A stretch of 64,000 nt of DNA from Diphasiastrum complanatum (lineage: Eukaryota > Streptophyta > Lycopodiopsida > Lycopodiales > Lycopodiaceae). Location: positions 12,059,506 to 12,123,505 of the forward strand of contig CM055095.1 of NCBI GenBank assembly GCA_029204225.1, written 5' to 3'. Position 1 is the first letter of the stretch. Each line of letters opens with the position of its first letter. The notes under the pieces are model-generated. The model was not told where the DNA came from. It made no database searches and saw only the letters and a program-made list of their open reading frames with translations. Shown here in pieces: positions 23,239 through 34,265 of this stretch. The position numbers were made by a program, and so were the translations under genes.

Positions 23239-23728
23239 TGTTGACGCCTGAAAATCCAAGTTAGGGAAACTGAAATTCAATAAGAAATGAAAAGTATGTG
23301 TGATGCAGACAGAGAAGTACTACAAACAGTTACAAATCGTTCAGAGTGTATTCGCTCAATTGATAAGAAGTAATGTTGTAAGGGATGACAGAGAGAAAGA
23401 ATGCTCAAGCCTATAGAAACTGGCTCTCTTCTCTCTATTGATATTCAAATCTGTGCGTATGTACAATGACATGAAATGTCGACCTTATAGGAACGATCAC
23501 TGGACTGAATGACATTTACCAACCATCAAGATGTCAGTTGAGATCTGCTAATGTGTCTCTATAGAACGTCGCACAAAACGTCACGAGTTCTAGCCTAAAA
23601 GTGAATTTACAAGATGCAAATGGCCTTTACATGAATTTAGGCACTATAGCACATTTACATGTATAAAAATTGAAAATTTTTACAATATAAAACAATAACT
23701 CTGGATAATGTGGGATCATGAGGCTCCA
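23239..23728 (+). repeat. LTR-like repeat R3, copy 1
   Basis: The 490-bp block starts TGTTGACGCC and ends GGCTCCA. A second copy is split at 43489-43556 and 45340-45783. Shared words include TGTATTCGCTCAATTGATAA, GGCTCTCTTCTCTCTATTGA and AGAACGTCGCACAAAAC. It interrupts the Copia at its left. I see no target-site duplication. The TG...CA ends suggest an LTR, family unknown. Confidence 0.7.
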
Positions 23729-24075
23729 TAGCCTTCTACCAAACAAGACCTCAAAAGGGATTTTTCCATCCAATACCACACTCGGCCATATTTTGACCAT
23801 TTGCTTTTGTCTTTTCCCTTGAACTTGCCTTTTGAGAACGTAGCCTCATTCTCTCCAACTTGAGATGTAGAAGTAGATCCTCCTCTTGATAGAAGCCTAA
23901 CCTCCTCATTCACCAAGATTTTTTGCAAATCCTCCATACTTGGCAATGTCTTTAAGAACAACTTGAACAAGCTCCACATCCTTAATGCTTTTACTAATGC
24001 ATGCTAGTTCGTCACTCAAAGCTCTAACTCTCAAAACAAAAGCATGAGCACCTTCATCCTTCTTTTGAAGACTTC
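23729..24075 (-). pseudogene. Copia gag fragment, - strand
   Basis: The - strand reads KDEGAHAFVLRVRALSDEL, LPSMEDLQKILVNEEVRLL, then GGSTSTSQ and FSKGKFKGKDKSKWSK, almost the same as the gag at 11143-11340, so the same Copia family. At about 23795 it switches to a short stretch reading GKIPFEVLFGRRLW in another frame, possibly from an integrase. Confidence 0.75.
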
Positions 24076-25941
24076 TCAATCATTCTCGTCATCACCACTT
24101 ATTAATAACAAAGCTGTAGGAGATATTTGGGTAGAATTAGAGGTAGATTTATTTGGTTTGGCAGATTTGTTGCATGATGATGCGACAAATAATAACTAGG
24201 AATTAGCAAATGAATAAGTGAGATAGTACGATGTATTGCAATTTATTGTAATATTAATCACATTGCTCACATATGCAATTGTACTTAATTATTTGATTTG
24301 TCATAATCAAACAAACGCATGTGAGTACCCAAATTGTGGTCATGATATTGTTGTGATACATAAATTTCTTTATTCACTTGTGTATATGGCCACTATTGTT
24401 GATAGAAAATGAAATTCAATGTGTTGTTAAACAACAATTTTCAAAAGTGCCATCCATTTTCAATCTGTAACATTCCATGGTTTATACCTAGGGTCATTTT
24501 TTTCATCAATCTGGGAATTATCCTCGGTTAGCAGTAAATGTCCCTGGCCTCCCTATAGCCCTCCTTATAGCTCTCCTTATAAACCTCTGTATAGCTCTCA
24601 GCTAGCAGGGATTTTTGAAATGTCCTGGGCCTCCCTATAACCCTCCCTATAAGTCTCTGAAAAATACATTCAAATTTGCAAGGCTTATACCGAGGCCACC
24701 CTATGGACCCGATGCTTGAGCTTTTCGCTTCCCCCACGCCTCTTTTTAGATTCTGTGTTTAAAAAAAAACAGTCAAAAAAGCGTTGGAAATCGTGCGGCT
24801 AGTTGTATTGGTTTGCTAGCTAGTAATAATTGCTTCTCAATGACGAAGTAATGTATGGCTTGTAGATCTTTGTATTTTCCAATAAGTCTATTCATATGGT
24901 ATTAGAATTTGTAGAAATTTTTACTTCGAGAACTATGGTATCTTGAAGGTCAATAATATGAGTAGTGCAATAGGAGATTTGTAAATACAAAGGACGTTTT
25001 CTAGTCTACGGTAGGTGAATATCTATGCTACACGTTGCACTATAAGAATTAGTATTCATGTTTGTATAATAAACAATGTAAGGAATAGTAGCAATCTTCC
25101 TTAGAGCTTTTGAGCTAACATGAATTTTCATTAAAGGGTGGAAAGGAGCTATCCACAAATTTAAGTTTGTGTGGCCCATTTTTTTCCTTTTTGCTCTTGG
25201 TGGAGTTATCATTTTCCCATTGTTAGAATAATGATTTGGAGCATCTTCTACTAATTTTTTTTTGTTTAAAATTGTCCTCATTGTGAGGCTACCTAGAGTC
25301 AATTTCAACCATCACTTATTGGAGGTAGGTCTTTTTCATTCTCTTGGTTGGCCCTTCATTCAAGTGGTACACTAGTTCAATAAAAGAATAAATAAAAATG
25401 TTTGGTCAACTTTTACTCGAACTCAAACAACTTTTCTATAAAGACTTACCATGGTCACAACATTTAGAATGATCATCACTATTAAAGCACACACAATAGA
25501 ATATTAAGAGGTCAACTTTTACTCCGGGAAATAGAATTTCCATCATAAATTTCTTAGGTCATCAATTTAAGAATGATCACTATAGATCATGGTTTTCCAT
25601 CTTCTCTTTATAAAAGCATGTAAGTTCTACAAATCTAAGGACACTTTTGATATCATTTCCTTTCATGAAAATTTTTGTCCTATTTTATGAAGAGGATTTT
25701 GGAGCTTACTATGATGGAATATGGGAGAAATTCTTTTGTGAAGTCAATTATTTTTTCATGCACTTTTTTGCATGGGTGCCACAAGGTGCATGTAAACAAA
25801 AGTACATGTATCTTTTGGTTAAATGGGTGCCACAATGTTTATGGAAACAAAAGTACATGTAATTTTTTCCAGAAATGTGCATGTAAAATAAATTCACAAG
25901 GGCCCTCCCATCAAGCAAAGGAGTAATTCCTAATGATGATC
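24076..25941. other. No gene; small tandem repeats
   Basis: There is no coding family pattern. 24536-24665 repeats CCTCCCTATA/CCTCCTTATA words. 25774-25875 holds a 51-bp tandem duplication (ATGGGTGCCACAA ... AAACAAAAGTACATGTA). The rest is AT-rich. Confidence 0.5.
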
Positions 25942-26165
25942 TAAGGAGCGGTGCTCGCAAAAAATTGACAAATACAAATATCTCAATTGTTGAAATTCAC
26001 TTTTTATGGCTTCACTTGAATTTACAGGTTTTTAAACTGCTCAAAATCAGTTGGTTTTAGTTATAAATTTGAGGCTTTAAGGTTTTGATTTAACCTTTTA
26101 TGAATTTCATAATAATTTTGTGAGGTTCTTTATCAGGTTAGTTTGATTGAATATTTTTTACGAGC
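25942..26165 (+). repeat. NAC-array flank repeat, copy 1
   Basis: The segment shares CAAAAAATTGACAAATACA and GGTTTTAAGGTT-like blocks, in the same order and orientation, with 36436-36580. Here it lies downstream (3') of the first NAC gene. It is probably part of the original tandem duplication unit. Confidence 0.6.
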
Positions 26166-26513
26166 ACAGCTAAAGAGTCAGTTAAGCATACTGTATAGAG
26201 TATACACATGGAAGTATACTGATCTGAATGACGATCTTTTCGGGAATCGCTCGAGGTTTTACACAATCCTTGGATAACCCAAAGTACAAAATAATGCAGA
26301 TAAACACTGTAAGCCTTAAGGATGCTACTCTCAAAAACAAAAGCAAGAGCCAAAGAGGTATTCGCCAACAATGTCAGCGCATCAGCATGGTGCAGTGCTA
26401 TAATTGTTTTAGCCACTTGTTTCAATGTACAGTCCTTATATGATAGCTTAGACTGAAATCGTCCGTACTCAAAAGAATGCATCGATTTGGGTGTAGACAG
26501 AAAATCATTCGTG

Positions 26514-28094
26514 TTAAACTTCATGAAAAGCATTAAATAAGTCCGGGACATCAGTGGCTAGCATGTAACTTAGATTTGAATCAGCAGAACTACTGAATTC
26601 GGGATGGCATAAAATATCAAGATCTAGAGGTGCATCCCAATCGCACATGTAGAAATCATGCTCCTCATCCGCGCAGAAATCCCAGAAGCTCTCAGATCCC
26701 TCTCGCTCTTGGGCTGTGATCTGCTGGCTGGTCGTGGAGTTGAGCGTGAATTTCTCCGACTGGCTTGCCACGCTAAGAGAGTGCTTGTGACGTGCCTTAG
26801 CATCGATGCTAGCTGCGTCTTCAAATGATCCGGGTTGGATTAGAGAATTTGAAAGGGTTTGTTCCCCTTTAGGTTCTGCTTCTTGAAGAAAATTATATGC
26901 TGCTTTACTAGTTTCTGTACGCAATTCGTTTGGTACTGAAAGTAGGTTTCTCCTGAAAGTTGTGGCATTGTCAGTGCTACATAACGGCGGGTCTGCGGCA
27001 GAATCAGAAAAATCTTCTAATTTGATTTGACGAGAAGCCTTTTGCTGGCATGCTTCGAAAACAGCGGATGAAGCTTTTGTGTAGACACGACACAAAGCAA
27101 CGTTCAACTGCACCAACATCGGTAATCTGAATATCAAGTTACTGTTGCTTCTATGTTCTATTAAGGCAATCAACGACGACAAAGAAATAGTGCGTAACTG
27201 GTAGCTGAAATAGAGAACTGTACCTGTGATTCTCTGGAAGGATCGGAAGTTTCTCTTTCGGCTAGACGATACTCCTGCATTACCCACTTTGTTCTTGCTC
27301 CTTTAGGTGCTCGCCCCTTGTAAAAGACGAGAGTTTTTTTGCGTCCCAAGCATTTGCCAGAAAGCGTTTTTACAGTTCGTTCTGTGCCAGTAGCTTTCCA
27401 AAAACCAGATGGCGTAAGACGAGTTGGGCGTGTAATATGAGGTTTCCTACTAACTCTTGGAACGAAGAAAAACCACTCTTTTTCTCCTACGGTTGATGCT
27501 AGCCCTGAAAACAGCAGCGTGTCACACCATTAGCGCGCGCGGAGAGAGAAAGAGAGAAAAACGCGGGGTTGTAAGAGAGAGAGAGAGAGAGTAGTACACA
27601 CATTGTTGTTTCCTACGCAGCCACAACTCTGGCTATGTTAGATGTACTCATTTTCAATCTGTGCTCAGAAATTTTGTACACTTGAAAATTTTGCACTAAT
27701 TAATCATTGGGTTTACGAAGCGGAGATCAGAATATCAAGACGTATGACGTGAAATATTTACTGATCACCATTGTATGCGTAAGTACGCGATGTGCCTGTC
27801 GGCACTGAAAAAGCTTGTCTCCTCTAGCGTTACTCTTGAGTTTCTAAATTTGAGCCAAGCGAAAATCTGTTAATTTTTTTTTAAAATCTGCCTATTGTGA
27901 GTAGGTCACTCACCGGGAAGCTCCCAAGGATCGTAGCTGCAGAGCTCTACGGATCTTATAAATCCTCCGGGCTGAAGTTTCCCTTCCACCATTTTGCGCA
28001 AGTAGAAATCCAGAAGCTCGTGATCTGTAGGGTGAAACCTAAATCCAGGCATCTCTAGAATTCGTTCGTCTAATATCTTATTAAGGTCCATCAC
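26514..28094 (-). CDS. NAC-domain transcription factor, copy 1
   Basis: NAC proteins are plant nuclear factors that bind DNA as dimers through an N-terminal domain and regulate through a variable C-terminus. Three exons on the - strand: 28094-27914, 27504-27224, 27107-26514. Introns are 409 and 116 bp with GT-AG ends in matching phase, giving 351 residues. Subdomain A/B reads [17 protein letters not shown] (from residue 15) and DPWELP. Subdomain C reads [11 protein letters not shown] and [14 protein letters not shown] (about 68-104). Subdomain D reads [17 protein letters not shown] (113-129) and [10 protein letters not shown]. Subdomain E is [13 protein letters not shown] replaces the usual TDEEL. 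The C-terminal 185 residues are polar and acidic, with W-rich ends ([16 protein letters not shown]), as in activation regions. No stops or frameshifts. The start is the first ATG of an ATGATG pair. The subfamily is not assigned. Confidence 0.93.
27533..27592 (-). repeat. GCGCGCG-(GA)n tract in NAC intron 1
   Basis: A GCGCGCG block next to GAGAGA runs lies near the 3' end of intron 1. The second NAC gene has the same combination at the same place (35230-35260). On the transcribed strand it is a CT-rich tract ahead of the acceptor. Confidence 0.7.
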
Positions 28095-28134
28095 ACGCTC
28101 TTTACAATCACAAAGCTTTCGCGAGCGAGTGAGA

Positions 28135-28330
28135 GAGATGTATTCAGATTGTGAATTGCGATACTATGTAGTTGTCCCAGAATGCCACACAAACTAGTAC
28201 CTATGCATAAGAAGGCTATGTGTGTAGTTGGTAAGCTGCAGAAACTATGAATTTTAATAGTCTGCACTGCATTCAGATTTTCAGTATGGGTTATCAGAAA
28301 GATCCTAGTAATGAAATTCAAGGTATTGCA
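28135..28330 (-). promoter_or_regulatory. Conserved NAC 5' block, copy 1
   Basis: Upstream of the NAC start codon, CTATGTAGTTGTCCCAGA and GTACCTATGCA are shared with 35845-36030 upstream of copy 2. On the - strand, a pyrimidine-rich run then GCATAG/GTAC could be the acceptor of a 5'-UTR intron. The conservation is seen; the role (UTR or promoter) is inferred. Confidence 0.45.
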
Positions 28331-30479
28331 GTGTTACTATCTGATTAATCTCCTGATTATAATATGCTGTGGTGTGCGCATAATTGAGTAACTATGTGAG
28401 TCTCCAAATGCTGTATGCAATCAGCAGCTGTTTAATTGTGGCGCTTTTCAAGTAAAAGGCTGAGAAACGAAGAGTGGTAAAAGTCTAAGCGGAATTAGGC
28501 GACTATTTTTTGAAACTATGACCTTAGAGACCAGATTTTTCGAGTCAAGTCAAAAGTTAATAAGTAGAAAATAGAAGATAGAAATGTCCAAGCCCCATCA
28601 AGCCTTCAAAGGAATCGTAACAACTCATAGAAGTTTTGACATGTAGGAATTGCAGCATAAGCCATCGATGGTAACATCAACTCTGACTAATCCGTAAACA
28701 GTTTAGAAAGTTGTCTAGTACTATGTAGATTCAGGAAACAAAAGCTCAACAACTAGTAGGTTTCTTTGCTCAGTGGTCTTTATTTTAAGTTTTCAAGAAT
28801 GCTAGCACATAAAGTTGCCCATAAAACTCGATATTTTCCAAACAAGTGTATAATAGTAAGCGATATTGACAACCTTTTGACTCATGTTAGCACACATTGT
28901 CAAACTCTTCTGTTGAATGTTATGATAGTGCTTGGATAAACCTGTCGCACTGGCTGATGCACGACAGTTTCAATTGTTCTGAATCTATGCACATGTTCTT
29001 GAGACCGTCAGTCTTTGTTGCCAGGGGTACAAACCAGTTGACGCTCATGGTTCGAAAGGGTACCTCATTGTATGGAGTGGGGTCAGCACTGCAGGTGCCC
29101 CTGCAGTGCACTCCTTAAGCATTCCCGTTTGAAAGGGACTCAATGACTTACCCATCCTATCTGACAAGACTCTTGCAAGACTCAAGAGGCCTCATCAAGA
29201 CTGAAATAACTTGGATATCATCATCCTCGGCTGCTTCTGGTATAGTAAGCAGGAAGAGAGCTGGCTAGAATGTCACTGGATCTACATCATGCGTGATGTC
29301 AGACGGTGTTCCAACTGTTGACGCAGGCAGACTTGACTGGGAAAATGAGTCATCAAATTTCAGCTTATATCCTGGCTACAACGCTGCAGGAGACCAAGAC
29401 CCCAAATTTCGTACAAAAATACTATCGATCGAGCCCACTATTAAAAGACAATGTGTTCCCCCAACTTAGTTAACTTTTTATAATAGAGCTAAAGGGTGAG
29501 AAGTTGGCCATGTCATGCTCACACTAGAGGAATTCTTCACTTAAAAAGGGCTGTAAAATACATCAAGTAAGAAATGCTCAATATTATCTCGCTTTATGTT
29601 CACATTATGCGAATTTGTGCCCAAGCAAGAGCAAACTTACAAGCTAATCAATCACATGCCTTTAGACTTGCCCAATGGGCAACTAGAGTCTATGTTCACG
29701 AGGGAGGAAGCCCCCCATCCGAGAGCCTTCCGACATGGGAGGTTGATGCCCGAGGGCTTTCTCTTTTCTTTTTTTGGTTTTTTTTTTTTCATTATTTCGG
29801 TTTCGCATTTGGGGCAAATCTTCTTCTACATTTTTTTCAATTTTCTTCCATTTTCGTTGTCTATTTTTTTTTTTTATGGAACGTGCATGTTGGAATGTGC
29901 ATTTGCCATGCGTGGTTACCCATCATTGGCTCTTCACATGCACATTCCATCAAAATTTGCATGTGCCATGAGTCAACCTTTTATTGGCTATACACTAAGT
30001 CTTCAGAATTTTCATAAGAAATTCACAAAAGAATTTGATTCCAGATGCACATAATATTATGCATCTAGATGTGCAAATTGCAATTGTTAGAAGTGAAGAA
30101 ACTTAATGTTTCTAGCCACAAAGCTTTGATAGCTTTCGAGTTCGCATCTGCAGAAATGTGCAGAAAGGACCAACAGGTCTTTGTATCTGCAGAAATACAA
30201 AGGAACTGCCCGTAGGCAGAAACTGCCTCAAACAATAACCGACTACAAAATAGTTTCAATGAAGGCCAAGATCCGAAGACACGAAGGTCAAACAAATGAA
30301 GACTCAAGGGCGAAGATCCAAAGTTTGAAGACCAAAGGACCTTGAAGGGGAAGCCGAAGGCCGAAGGAAGACATGAAGCCACGAAGTTCGAAACACCCAA
30401 AGACCGAAAGACGAGGGATCTTCACGCTCCAAAAACAAGGAGATCAAGCCAAGTACCAGGAGGAGTACCACCTCCACGG
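28331..30479. other. NAC upstream region, no gene recognised
   Basis: No coding pattern is seen. 28500-28560 keeps short similarity to 36130-36215 upstream of NAC copy 2 (AGTCAAGTCAAAA). 29765-29880 is T-rich. Open frames at 29574-30054 come from the T-rich tract and have no family pattern. Confidence 0.45.
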
Positions 30480-30588
30480 ACAATGTAAGCATTATTTGTG
30501 CAAGCAACTCGGCATTCTGTGATGCGTGCATGAAGGGGAAGATGTCTCGTACTCTCTTCACTAGGGACTCCTTCAGGCCTAGGGGAGT
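30480..30588 (+). pseudogene. Copia pre-integrase zinc fragment
   Basis: One frame reads CDACMKGKMSRTLFTRDSFR, like the CX2C part of the Copia integrase zinc finger at 22050. It is truncated on both sides. 30589-30829 shows nothing more. Confidence 0.6.
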
Positions 30589-30829
30589 TAAAGAACCTTC
30601 ATAAGGCTTATGGAAGGTCAAGAGACTTCTTCCATAACCTATGACTCTTTGAATGCCTTTCTTGTGAGAGTTGTGAATTCAATGGACACCTTGGAAGTGC
30701 ACCCTTCTACTAGGTCCCATTGCCCAAGTTGTGCTTGTATACTTTGGTCCAAGACCAATAAAGTGATATGGTTCAAGGTTGAGACCCAAGGTTTAGAAAA
30801 ATAGCCAAAACACCCATGGTAATGACTTT

Positions 30830-31975
30830 CTAACACCTCACTAGGTTCCATACCTCCGACCAAGGCATAGACGCCTGCCTGTCCTTATTAGAATTCTGAC
30901 TTGTAGAATCATCCTTGACTTTTCCTTTGCCTTTATCCAGTATGGGTGGCACATTCTTTGAATCAATCTTTTGAGGGGGCTTTTGCCATTTTAGGATCGT
31001 ATTATAATGTTGCTTAGCTTGTTTCTTCGTCATTGATCCTGTGATCCTATCTTCCTTCAATATAACTGCTTTGGGTGATTTTATTGTTGGTTTATCAGGA
31101 ACATCACACAATCCAAATCTAGTCGGATCCATATGATTTAGAATTTGCTCATCCGTAAGTTCAGCATTGCCATCATAAGTCAAGGCATGACTCACAGATA
31201 TGAGATCATCCTCAATCGGATTTGGTATAGGTTCCGTTGATATCTAGGCTACATTCAGCACATTCAGTGGAAACGTGATTGGTGTATCCAAAGTTTGATC
31301 TAATAAGGAAATCTCACTCAAATCTGATTGATTATCTTGTTGACACATATATCCTACTGTACAATCAATCGTTGCAAGAGATTCATTCCAATTTACAGTA
31401 TCTGTTTGAGAATCGTAATGAACTCCCAAATTTTTCTCTTGTCGGTCACAAGTATGATCCGTTGTTGACGAATCGTCATCTTCTTTTTGAACCACTGGTT
31501 TGATAGTCCAAGTTGTAGGATCAACTTTAACTGCACGTTCACGAGTTTCAAAAGTGATTTTTCCTGTACCCCAATTATGAATTACTTGCGCAACTCGTAA
31601 CCATGGACGTTCCAATAAAACTCGGTAGACATTTGGCGCTTCTGGTAAGTCCATCACTACGAAAGCAATGACGAACTGTACTCTCGCAATTTTGACAGGT
31701 ATATCTTCAACCATTCCACGTGGACGAACTGTCGTTTTATCAGCTAGCTTAATAGCAAAAGATACAGGCTTGATCTTTGTAAGACCCCATTTTGCACATA
31801 GCTTTGTAGAGATTAGGTTAACTCCTGAACCGCCATCTATCACGGCTGCTTCCTTACGAAATTGTCTATGCTGTATCGGCAGAGTGATATTCTTTTGTTC
31901 ACTTTCCCAAGCGGCTCCAACATGGATTACTTCGTTAGATTCTTCAAATCCAGCACAAAAAAGTGGCTCCTAGCG
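30830..31975 (-). pseudogene. Gypsy protease and pol linker
   Basis: The frame at 31843-31244 starts with the retropepsin active site as IDGGSGVNLIS (usual D[ST]G), followed by VYRVLLERPWL and VAQVIHNWGTGKITF. These are strongly similar to the fragment at the window end (63708-64000). After a stop at 31244-31246 the same frame continues to 30830 (DEQILNHMDPTRFGLCDVP). RT, RNase H and integrase are absent. Confidence 0.75.
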
Positions 31976-32615
31976 AACTTCTGGTTCTTCTTGAACTAAC
32001 TTTTGCGCTAAGACTTCTTTTGCTTTTGGCGCCAACTTGAGGAACTCTTCCAATGAAATATTGATCTTGCTAGACAAAATGTTCATGAGCAGTTCTGTTT
32101 GCGGTGCTTTCGGTTCAGTCATCTTGAAGGGTTCTTCATGATGATGCAACTGGTCATTCATATCAGTACGTGAATTTCTTGGAGGCTGCAATGGTGAAGA
32201 AGGAACTTCTGTTGTTGATTTAGCAGCTTCAAGCTCCTCTTCTTCTTGCAGATGTTTAATCCACTACCTCATATTCTGATATCTTCAGTTTTCTGCATGA
32301 AGATTTAGATAGACTCCCGATGCTGTTGGTACATCATTCAATGGTATAGAATCAGCAGGTACTGGATCCGCTACTGGGTCTTCTTGCTTCTGTGCTCTGG
32401 TGACCACCATCAAGGGTGCACTTGGTTTCTTCTGAGCTGCTGGTCTTAGCTTTATTGTTATCAAATATACAAGAGCTGTAGCTGGTGGTGGCTTCGGTCT
32501 TGCTGGACAATCTTTATAGCAATGTCCATATCCACAGTCACGATAGAATGGTACAAATTTCTCTTTATTTGGACATTCTGTAACTCTATGATTTTCTCCA
32601 CATACAAAGCATCCA
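31970..32615 (-). pseudogene. Gypsy gag C-terminal part with zinc knuckles
   Basis: At 32612-32515 (- strand) it reads CFVCGENHRVTEC (CX2CX3HX4C), then CGYGHCYKDC, a second Cys cluster. The same arrangement recurs at 60.1 kb (CYGCGEGHKIAEC and CGYGYCFKNC), so the two elements are related. Downstream, QEEEELEAA and the segment NMNILSSK-like to QKLVQEE (32191-31970) lead to the protease. A stop lies at about 32265. Confidence 0.7.
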
Positions 32616-32651
32616 AGCGATGAGATTTTCTATGATCTGAACAAGAAGAAT

Positions 32652-33035
32652 CTTTGCTGAATTCAAAAATAGTATTTTACTATAAGTGGAATGTTCTGGA
32701 AACTTGGCGAAGGTTCTGGTGAAGGATCAAGAGTAATACTGGTATTTTTGCAAAAAAGTGAATTTTTTTGACAAAAATATGGCAATATGACAACTGATCT
32801 TCTGAAAATCTTTCTATTTTTTGTATTATTCTTCGCCGACCTGGCTGTAGATAGATCTAAATCACACCTATGCACAATGAATCAGGCGAAGGTTTTGTTT
32901 TTGTATTTTTAGAGTTTTGGTGATTTTTTGGTGTTTTTTTGCGGATGTTTCTGAAAATCTGCTAGGAATAAATCTTCGCCCTTCAAACTGAAGGTTCTGT
33001 GATCAATACCGAAGGTGTCTGCAACTCGGCGAAGG
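32652..33035 (-). other. Gypsy leader with three paired-arm units (47-nt loops)
   Basis: In genomic order, left arms CTTTGCT (32652), CTTCGCC (32831) and CTTCGCC (32974) are each complementary to a right arm GGCGAAG at 32706, 32885 and 33028. All three loops are exactly 47 nt. The first pair needs two G-U pairs. The leader is untranslated sequence between primer site and gag. Function is unknown; see findings. Confidence 0.7.
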
Positions 33036-33352
33036 TTTTCTGAAAGAGGGTGAAAAGTTATCAGCTCTGATGATGATTTTTGCCTCTTTTTGACCAAAAT
33101 CTGACAAATTTGACTGATTTTTGTTATTTTCTTTGATATCTCAGATCCAAATGGATCTTAAGATTGGTGATTTGAATAGCTTTCTCTTTTTAGCCATCAA
33201 ATTAGATTTCAAACAAGAAAATCCACTCAAATCAAGCAAAATCACTTCCAAACTAACCCTAAATGCAGATCTAACACTATTTATGCCACAACAAGATGCC
33301 TAATGCAACCTAACCATCCAACAAACATGCTGCAAACTAAAAAATTGGGGTA

Positions 33353-33372
33353 GCTCCCTGGCAACGGTGTCA
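33353..33372 (-). other. Gypsy primer site (tRNA-Asp-like)
   Basis: On the - strand TGACACCGTTGCCAGGGAGC is close to TGGCGCCGTTGCCGGGGA, the tRNA-Asp-type primer site used by many plant Gypsy elements. It lies four bases after the LTR end (CA at 33377). Confidence 0.75.
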
Positions 33373-33376
33373 AAAT

Positions 33377-33828
33377 TGTAGTGGGTTTCTTTCCTTGCCT
33401 AACCTGAATCCAAGATCTAGTCAATCTAGCATCAAAGAGACGGAGTTAGTTGTCACGCGTAGGTTCGTTCCCATGAGAGCGATAGTGTAGTTCAGATTTC
33501 AGCATGAATGGAAGATCCACATCTAACTCTAACATCCATTAGCCCTATGATCCATTAACACTTCACATCCACAATAAGATAGCTTACTCTTTCTCTCTCT
33601 CCCTTTCTCTCTCATAAAAAGTATAATAACATACAATCCCAATAACAATCAGATCCAACAATTAGCAAAATCCAAAGAAAGCATGAGAGATAAACGAAAA
33701 GTGATAGAGAGCAAGGACATTCATCAATTCATTCCTGAAGAGAACCAATTTGCTTTATTGAAATGAGGAAATATACATGAGGAGCAACTCGAGTTGGTCC
33801 CTTTTAATAATAGAGAGGAGGACCCTGG
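33377..33828 (-). repeat. Gypsy LTR G, truncated copy
   Basis: About 452 bp is the inverse of the right part of 41566-42312. Shared text includes GAACGAACCTACG, AGAGACGGAGTTAGTTGT and CAACTCGAGTTG. It breaks off at 33828, where another Gypsy fragment starts on the + strand. Confidence 0.85.
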
Positions 33829-34265
33829 GACAATTAAAATGCAACCTACAGAGCAATCAGCAGATTTTCCTAAAGATCCAGACTTTGATAGATCTAATGA
33901 AAAATACTATGAACCAGATATCAGTTTAGAAGCTAAGAAACTCCTAGACGAGGAAACGAAGAAAGTTAAAAAAGTAATGTTCTCATATCCGATAATAAGT
34001 AATGAGATACCTAGAGAACCATCTCCACTTAGACATCGTTCATATGACATAGTGGAAGACTTTGCCTCTAGAATGCCCAATATAACTTTTAAACAGTTAT
34101 TAGAGGATAATCAATATTATAAGAAAGAGATTAAACAATTTTTGCAAAGGAAAAAGAAAAGGAAAACTAAGTTGCCATTAGGCGACGTGGGATTAATAAA
34201 CCATGGTGACGAAGGTTCACCTGAAATCCATGTGATAATTAATGGCTACATTTTAGATACTATAG
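33829..34265 (+). pseudogene. Gypsy gag/protease fragment fused to NAC 3' end
   Basis: The + strand frame (from 33794) reads DVGLINHGDEGSPEIHVIING and YILDTIV, which corresponds to the strand just before a Gypsy retropepsin active site. It stops before the DxG. Upstream are charged gag-like segments (EAKKLLDEETKKVKKV, RKKKRKTK). At about 34260-34266 it runs straight into the last codons of NAC copy 2 on the opposite strand. Confidence 0.6.

Larger units (their letters stand above)
30830..33828 (-). mobile_element. Ty3/gypsy element G, truncated, - strand
   Basis: Reading down the - strand: part of a 5' LTR (33828-33377), a primer site (33372-33353), an untranslated leader with paired arms (33035-32652), gag with zinc knuckles, then protease and a linker. 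It stops at 30830 before any reverse transcriptase. The LTR is truncated at 33828 compared with the full 747-bp copy at 41566-42312 on the other strand. Confidence 0.8.

Noticed and set aside
26138-26551. 137-codon - strand open frame below NAC copy 1
   Set aside because: It overlaps the NAC stop region in another frame and covers its likely 3' UTR.
29574-30054. Overlapping open frames of about 150 codons on the + strand
   Set aside because: They owe their length to a T-rich tract (Phe runs). No family pattern or codon signal.
30065-30621. Two - strand open frames with Leu/Ser-rich translations
   Set aside because: The + strand carries a Copia integrase zinc fragment here (30480-30588), so the - strand frames are shadows.
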